Source: Schistocephalus solidus (Eukaryota; Platyhelminthes; Cestoda; Diphyllobothriidea; Diphyllobothriidae). From it: DNA of 64,000 nt. Shown here piece after piece: positions 57,745-64,000 of this stretch. Location of the stretch: contig WEDG01000995.1 in NCBI GenBank assembly GCA_017591395.1, forward strand, positions 1 to 64,000. Reading direction: 5' to 3'. The position numbers were made by a program, and so were the translations under genes. The notes beneath the pieces were generated by a model. The model had not been told where the DNA came from and ran no database searches. It saw only the letters and a list, made by a program, of their open reading frames with translations. Numbering within the stretch: position 1 is the stretch's first letter; each line of letters starts with the position of its first letter.

Positions 57745-57930
57745 GAGCTCGTGGCGCAGTGAATTAGAGCGTTGGACTTCTACCCAAGAGGTTGCTGGTT
57801 CGAGGCTCAGGTACCGCAAAATTTGGCGTTGGGTATGACGGACTGATGACGGCTAATAAGCCAGAACTGGCAATGCAAGTCTCCCTGGTCTTGGTTGTTA
57901 ATGTTATTCGGCCTTTATCTCTAGCCACTG
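57745..57930 (+). repeat. tRNA-Arg-derived SINE (family S), + strand
   Basis: The A-box is gtggcgcagtgaattagagc, the anticodon arm region is ttggacttctaccc and the B-box is ggttcgaggct (57798-57808). The tail has gacggctaataagccagaa, gtctccctggtctt and taatgttattcggcc, matching the copy at 20607. It runs directly into the inner end of the inverted family P arm at 57905-58940. Confidence 0.82.
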
Positions 57931-58940
57931 TGTGGCTTAAGAGTGAGCCCAAAGGCTAAAGGTGCTGAGCAAGTCCCTTAGTCGATCCATGAGCGCCAAT
58001 CTATCAAGACGTACAGCGGTAAAACCCGGTAAACATACTGTCTGTGACCCGACAGATGCAAAATGCCAAAATTCACAATAGATTGATGATCACTCATAAA
58101 CTGGCATCAACGCATGTACCAAAGCTTTGAAATATTGATGAATAACCTTAAGTGAATTTAATATTTGAAGTAAATAAGAAAAGTATTATTAATTTGTTGA
58201 GAAATCCTCGCTAATTTAAAAAGGAGTAAGTTCTGAAAACGTGAGAAATCCCTGTAGCTGCGACGCATTAAGTTAAATAGTTTTGTCAAGTGATAGCGAA
58301 AGCATACCATTTTTTGTATATTAAGAAAAACTATTCTTTTGTCAAATTTCTTTATTTATATCTCTGGTATTAGATTACAAGTAGTTTCAGATTGTTCTTG
58401 AGATGCCATGGAATATTTCCCAATTTCAATCGATTGGCGATAAAGTTAGCTAATATTCTATGTGCTTATCATTATCTTCAAAATAAGAGTACTTAAAAGC
58501 ATTTACCGAGGTAGTGAGCTTTTGGATATTCCGTCTAATGGAGATGGCCATTTGCGTCATTTATTTATATTCACCCAAACATGATAACTCATTGCCGAGG
58601 AAATGAACGTCCACAAAAAAGTTAACAATTGATATGCCTTAGATCAACTAAAAACGTTTTATAATTAGGTACCCGTTTATAAAGCATTTGTTAAGTGGAA
58701 TTAATTTGTTTTCTTAAAAACAATGCGATTTCTTACACTTGCCTGCCTCTGCTTTCGACTGCACTCAGATCACATTTTCCATTTACAGAAGAGATTTATT
58801 TGAGACCCTACTTACTTATATTGATGTCAATGTATAACGCATTACAGAAAAACGATTAACTTTGCTCTGTGATATTAAATAGCATAGAAAATTTCTAGAG
58901 TATCCAGAAAACTCTGACTTAGCCCAAATCCTGTCTGTTA
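57905..58940 (-). repeat. Family P AT-rich repeat, right inverted arm
   Basis: This is the reverse complement of 51961-53000. The outer end (cccaaatcctgtctgtt, 58923-58939) matches aacaggcaggatttggg at 51962. Its inner end abuts a family S SINE. The arms are about 4.9 kb apart. Confidence 0.8.
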
Positions 58941-59849
58941 TCCTTCGGATGTCTAGAAGTATTTTGGAGGCTGGTCGGAATATGATAATCAAATTGCCTT
59001 ATAGGACCGTCCGTTTTATGCACAGCTGATAAATTATGAATAGGGCTGCACCTTTGCTCATATGCGGACAACATGTGCATCCAGGATAGCGAAGCTCGCC
59101 ACAATATCGACATCCCAATCCCATTCTGCACATCTGACAACCCTCCCATCTCCATAATTACCAAGCCTTCTTCAATAGCGCAGTGAACACCAGCAGCAGG
59201 GCAGTTTCAAATGAATCATCAGATCCCACTCAATCCAGCCAACACTACCCACGCAAATGAAGATCTTGCATCGCTCTGGTCAGTACCTTGTGTCTATATT
59301 GCACGGAGACCGGCCTGGAGCACCAACATAGACCCTTCATCCTCACTGCAACGGCCCGCACTGTACACATATACTCTGTTACCGCAGGGGTCTATTCGGT
59401 TACGTGTGCATGCATAAACACCTGCTGCAGAGCGCTGCTGATTTAACCACATCACCACCCCTCTCCTCAACAGTATATTCACCCCATAAGAACCCGTTTC
59501 AAATCCCCAATCTCAGGCACGTAATCAGCACCTCTCACGTAAATATGAGGCATGTTCCTTGGATCCTTCTCCACGTGGATTCTATGGCACTCTTTCACAG
59601 TTATCCTCCGAGCAACCCCCTGCCTCGTTGTTTTGATACCTGGTGTTTTTGGGTGGGTCAGATCTGGTGTGACATGCGTAGGCGGACTGTTTCCCTCTGA
59701 CCGGCACTGCTCCGAATCCCTGCATCCGTTGACTGACGCTATTCAAACAGCGCACTATTGTCTGAGAGATGGATACGGTGTTGAGGTTGACAACACTCAT
59801 CGCATATTCCTTACTATCCATCACCTACATTGCTTTAAATTTATCACGG

Positions 59850-60240
59850 TAAGCTAAATAGCCGTTGCTTGGAAGGCTGCCATGTGACGGGCTAACACGG
59901 CCCTCCTTGTACGGAGAGTAAGGATAAAAACCTCCTACTTTATGGACCCTCCATGGAACTCCCATGCGACTGAAATCCAAGCCGTTCCTGTTATTTATGT
60001 TAAATTCTGATACACTTTGCGCGTACCAGGCGTGTGTGACATGCGTAGTCGGCCTGTTTAGCTCTGCCAGCCACTACACTAGATACCACCTTCGGTATTT
60101 TTGACGTTGAACTCAGGAGGGTGCGGTATAAGCATCACAAGTTTTTCTATCACTATAAACTCATTCCCTCGTAATTCACTGTCCTGCGCATAACCCTGAT
60201 GTGCAACTAACGGTGAACGTATTCGAAAATGACCATCGAA
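59850..60240 (-). repeat. Family A dispersed repeat, reversed
   Basis: It begins tcacggtaagctaaatagcc then gttgcttggaaggctgcc, with gtgacgggctaacacgg and gtgtgtgacatgcgtagtcgg inside, and ends ttctatcactataaactc and ctaacggtgaacgtattcg. The start and end blocks match the reversed copy at 34195. Confidence 0.6.
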
Positions 60241-61856
60241 CTGATGGGTCTTTTGTTTGGATCTTTGCTATGTTGCAACATAACCTCGGGTTGCAACCTT
60301 TGTGCACATAGCCACCTAGTCAGACCGGTGGACCGCGACCGATTTCATGTTGAAGACCCAACTTGTCCTAATTTACAGCTTGCTGTGAATTCGGTCAGCT
60401 TGTCATTTTCTCCTGTCTATCACTTCTCCTTTCCAAGGGCGAAGGAAGATCCGGCACTAAGCATCACCTGTTTCTTTAATAGTTCCGTGACTTTCGCTGT
60501 CTATGTATTCGTTAGTGACTCCTAGTAAACACTGCGAAAATTCTATTATGCATTTGCCACTCCTACTGACAAATACATGAACTGATATTTATCGATGTTT
60601 ATGCAGCTCCGTACGCTCGGTGAATGTGTAGTTTGCAAAATAACTCCTTTTACCGACTTTTGTTCCTACCTTTTCCTCTGTCTCCCTTAATCACTGCTTC
60701 TATTTTTTTACTGTTACTGTTATTTTACCGCATATTTTGTCTTGGGAGATGCAGTAGGTGAGCTAGAGTTTTGTGCATGAGCTGGTGTTTACCACTCATC
60801 CAGGAAAATCCTTTTCTTAACCATCTACCTCAACTAGCATTCAAGCTTCAACCTCCTTTGTCAAGAACTGATGATTGGGGTTAAAAGACATTTAAAGCAG
60901 TTCACGGAACTCGCACTCAGTAAAACAGTTTGCCATATATAAGGAAAAAATATTTCACCATTGCAAAGAGCACCGATATTAAATTGGCTTTCTCCAATAT
61001 GTCTTTTGATTAATGGCCCTAAGGCGTCTTCTGATACAGCCAGAATGAATCTTCTTGTTTTACAGTTTGCAGTCAAAGGTTTTATTTTTACGTGGAGTTG
61101 AATTGAATGATGTCAAAGTTGACGTTATTACCTGGATGAGTTTTTGTAGGTCACCCTTTTTTTATTACGACTGAAAGTTCCAAAAATGTATCCTGCTTCC
61201 CAAATTTAATTTCTTAAACTGTCCATGTTTTCTCAAACACTCGATGTTCAGCATGTAAAGACTCAATGGCAGCTTCATAACCCGACCTTCAGACAACAGA
61301 TGATTTGGAGTGTGTGTGAAACAGGGTCCGAAAATATAATGAAAAGTTTGGCCGATTTAATTTTTCTAAATCAACCAGTTAAACTCAGATAAAAGAGCCA
61401 ATAAGATTTGTTTTAGTGGGATTCAGTTAAAAGCGAATTCATGGCGAAAACCCGAGGCTGCCACGGAAAAACATACAAAGTTATAGCACAATTTTATGTG
61501 AGTGTAGAGTCTGCTGCTCACAGGTCAACGTTTTTGTCGGAGTTAGTAAAACGTGTAGTACACAGAAGAGCCAGTGGTCGTCTCGTCTGAAATTAATAGC
61601 TTAGACGACACGGTCAGGCTGAGATGACCGGAAGTAGGTGCAGGCGCTTGGACTGACGAATCTAACCAATCCGTCTACGCGCGCCACAGACAAACTGCCC
61701 CCTACGACTTGTGCCATCTACTGAAAGAGGGCTCGGATTTCACATGCGTAAGAGTGACACAAAGAGCTATTACTGCCTGGCTCTAAGTCCTGAGCAAAAC
61801 CCAGTTAGCCAGTCAATTAACAAAATTATCAGCCACGACTCTTAGGGTCTCACGCA

Positions 61857-61942
61857 GACCTTGAACGAAGACCTTGACGAAGACCTTGAACGAAGACCTT
61901 GACGAAGACCTTGACGAAAACCTTGACGCAGACCTTGACGAA
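61857..61942. repeat. Minisatellite of seven 12/13-bp units
   Basis: The unit is gaccttgacgaa, with a 13-bp variant (gaccttgaacgaa) as units 1 and 3 and single-base variants in unit 6. The 12-bp units alone would keep frame (Asp-Leu-Asp-Glu), but the 13-bp units break it, so it is unlikely to be coding. Confidence 0.9.
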
Positions 61943-63329
61943 CACGTGCTGTGAGCCAGTCTGACCCTGTTTGGTTTCAGCATATCTCCGGTGCAGCCTG
62001 TTGAGGGGTCCGAACTAGAAGCAGGTTACCCATGAAAAAACTCCCGAATAATCCCAACGCAAGTAAAAAGGAAGAGCTGAGACAGGTATTTCGTCCACTT
62101 CAATTGGCTCTTTTGTTTACATGCGAGGGCTGTACTTACGAATGGTTCCTCTAGAGTAAACTGTGTGCTTTGAATTATACCTCCAGTTGTAAACAGTCAA
62201 CTATGACTTCTCCTGCCAGTACTCATGGAAATTAGAGACGAGGTGTGTCACAGAGGTAGTATAAGTCCAACTTTATTAGATATTGGGAAATCAGTTAAAA
62301 ATAATGAATAAACTGGAAAAGTACCCAAAACGTTGTTGTTTAAAACGAAAATAAAATATAAGCGAGCTGTAAGGAAGTATACATTAGATTGCCTAACTCG
62401 TGAAATGTCATCCTAGAAATTTAAGATTGCAGTATGACGAAAATTTGATATCGTCAATGGTGTTTTTTGTATGGATTTGTGGCACAAAATGCGGTTTACC
62501 AAGACAGAGTTCATTTCAGATCTGTTTATTGAAGGCAAAACTGGGCAAAATCTGAACTTTCTCAATTTTAAGCTGTTTTCCTACGTTATTGCACTTTCTG
62601 GACCAAACCTTGTTTTTGTCCGTTGTGCTATAAAGGAATATTCATACAAGCCAGAAAATCCCTTCAGAGAACGGAATAGTTTGTCTTGCGTTCACAACCC
62701 AGGTAAATAAAGGTATGAGAACTCGCATTGTTTTCGGGTGAACAAGGATGGATTTTGTTTTTAGCAGGAAGTTTTGCAAATTTCTGATTTCTTGTTCGAA
62801 AAAACTCAGTAATAAACTTGTGTGAGTGTATTTTGTTTTACCCCACCGATAATTTGATCTGTAAACACGCATATATTCGAAATGCCACCACACGCCATCA
62901 TTTTTCTCTGTCACGACTTACACAATTGACTATTAATGGATACGGAAGATTGAAACGGAAAGGGCAGAAAATTGACCTTTCTTCGCAAAAATTAGTATAT
63001 ATTCGGTCACCCGGTTGAACATTTGCAATCTTAGAACTGAGCTTAAATGTTAGCAAGTATAAACGACAAACGCTCCGATAGAAAGAAACAAGTGAGTTTT
63101 TTTACATTTTCAGCAGATATTGCATACATAATTTTTAGTGAATTCGAAACACCGGTCAAACGTCCTCATATTTTCCTTGACTTGATCTTGAAAACGGCTG
63201 AATACACAGACATAAGACAACGAAATATCTAACTCAAGTTTTTTAAAGAGGTAACTTATTATAAGAGTTTTGTTAAATCGATCTTCGTCGTAATAATTGC
63301 CGAATTATGTTGGGGCGTTTATTCTTCTA

Positions 63330-63605
63330 GGCAAATGAGTTTTCGTTTTTGGGTGTCTACAAATATGACCCAAACGGTCAACTGCATTAGAAAGGCTGTT
63401 TCATAACTCACTATTTCAGAAAATGCCTTTAAGAAATAGCTTATTTTGAAGGTTTTGATAAGCACATATAACAAAATCTAAATTTATTTGCAATAGATAA
63501 CGTAAAGTAACGTAAAGTATTTACCGACATTTTAAAGATGATTTGAAACTCGCTGTAATCCAAAACCAGATATAATTATGAAGAAATTTAACAAAAGAAA
63601 AGTCC
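63330..63605 (+). repeat. Family P repeat, diverged direct copy
   Basis: The sequence gcaaatgagttttcgtttttgg, cttattttgaaggttttgat then aagcacatataa, and agatgatttgaaactcgctg matches 52310-52575 in the same order and orientation, at lower identity than the inverted arms. Confidence 0.65.
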
Positions 63606-64000
63606 TCTTAATCTGCAAATGCACAATTTTATTTCAATTTTTTAGTCACTGGCCGACCTATCAGTATGTCAGCATAGGAAATATTCCATTCCTGTGACGC
63701 CTATACCAGCGCAATCAAGTGAAAATCTGCTTGCCTTAGTCAAACGCATCATAAACAATATCCACATGGAAGAACAAACTGCCAATTCTCGTGAAACTAT
63801 ATTTTAATATATACTCGAAATTCAGGCTGCTTGTTAATGGTCATACTTAACAGTGCCCTTATGATGGAAGACAACTTAGGCGGAATATACACTAGAGGAA
63901 TATTTTCAAAAGTAATTCTACTTGTGACATTTTATATACTCGTTTGTTTACATGGACAAGCATTCTATACCTTTAAAACTTCCGGTTAATTAACGAACCC

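Larger units (their letters stand above)
58941..63329. other. AT-rich gene-poor stretch
   Basis: Contains a family A copy (59850-60240) and the minisatellite (61857-61942). The short frames at 59211-59857, 60229-60525 and 62471-62710 have no domain, start-context or splice support. Confidence 0.5.

Noticed and set aside
51961..58940. Complete autonomous DNA transposon
   Set aside because: The arms are convincing, but no transposase-like frame or DDE-type motif is seen between them, and partial copies of the arm sequence occur elsewhere in the window.
61857..61942. CRISPR array
   Set aside because: Units are 12-13 bp, adjacent and without spacers.

Overview
This window looks like animal nuclear DNA from a parasitic flatworm, most likely a tapeworm of the Diphyllobothriidea (Spirometra / Dibothriocephalus / Schistocephalus type). 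Reasons: coding sequence is split by GT..AG introns, gene density is very low, and the DNA is full of diverged repeats. These include RTE-type and jockey/CR1-like LINE relics, a Penelope-like element with a GIY-YIG endonuclease, tRNA-derived SINEs and several unnamed interspersed families. The clade assignment is inference from the repeat types and gene structure. There is no sign of operons, CRISPR arrays or bacterial genes.

Layout. (1) 1-28.3 kb, + strand: the C-terminal half of a nuclear pore scaffold gene, the NUP160 homologue. Nine exons (10834-28241) splice in perfect phase to 735 codons plus a stop. Two or more probable exons lie further upstream (9616-9645, 9385-9424, and 975-1209, the last with a frame break or a 37-bp mini-intron). 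The 5' half of the gene lies outside the window. Its introns (81 bp to about 8 kb) hold most of the repeats of this half: SINEs, an RTE LINE at 12.5-13.6 kb, an RTE 3' relic at 10.2 kb, TA microsatellites at 6.7-7.1 kb, and copies of a dispersed repeat here called family A. (2) 28.3-47.2 kb: no confident gene. Contents are repeat family T (a 350-bp unit with a degenerate TTAGGG core), SINEs, family A copies, a Penelope-like element with unusual inverted 3' ends (34.87-36.95 kb) and a broken LINE (40.9-43.4 kb). (3) 47.2-49.8 kb, + strand: an apparently intronless gene for a 448- to 547-residue basic/acidic, low-complexity protein ending in one hydrophobic segment (predicted tail-anchored membrane protein), with a GC-rich TATA-containing upstream region and an AATAAA signal downstream. 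(4) 49.8-64 kb: AT-rich, gene-poor, dominated by one AT-rich repeat family (here family P) in at least five copies. Two of these form 1-kb inverted arms about 5 kb apart, and two form a nested palindrome.

The two confident genes have no evident functional link. All repeat family names (A, T, P, S, B) are labels of convenience for this window. Homology statements rest on remembered family features and not on a search.
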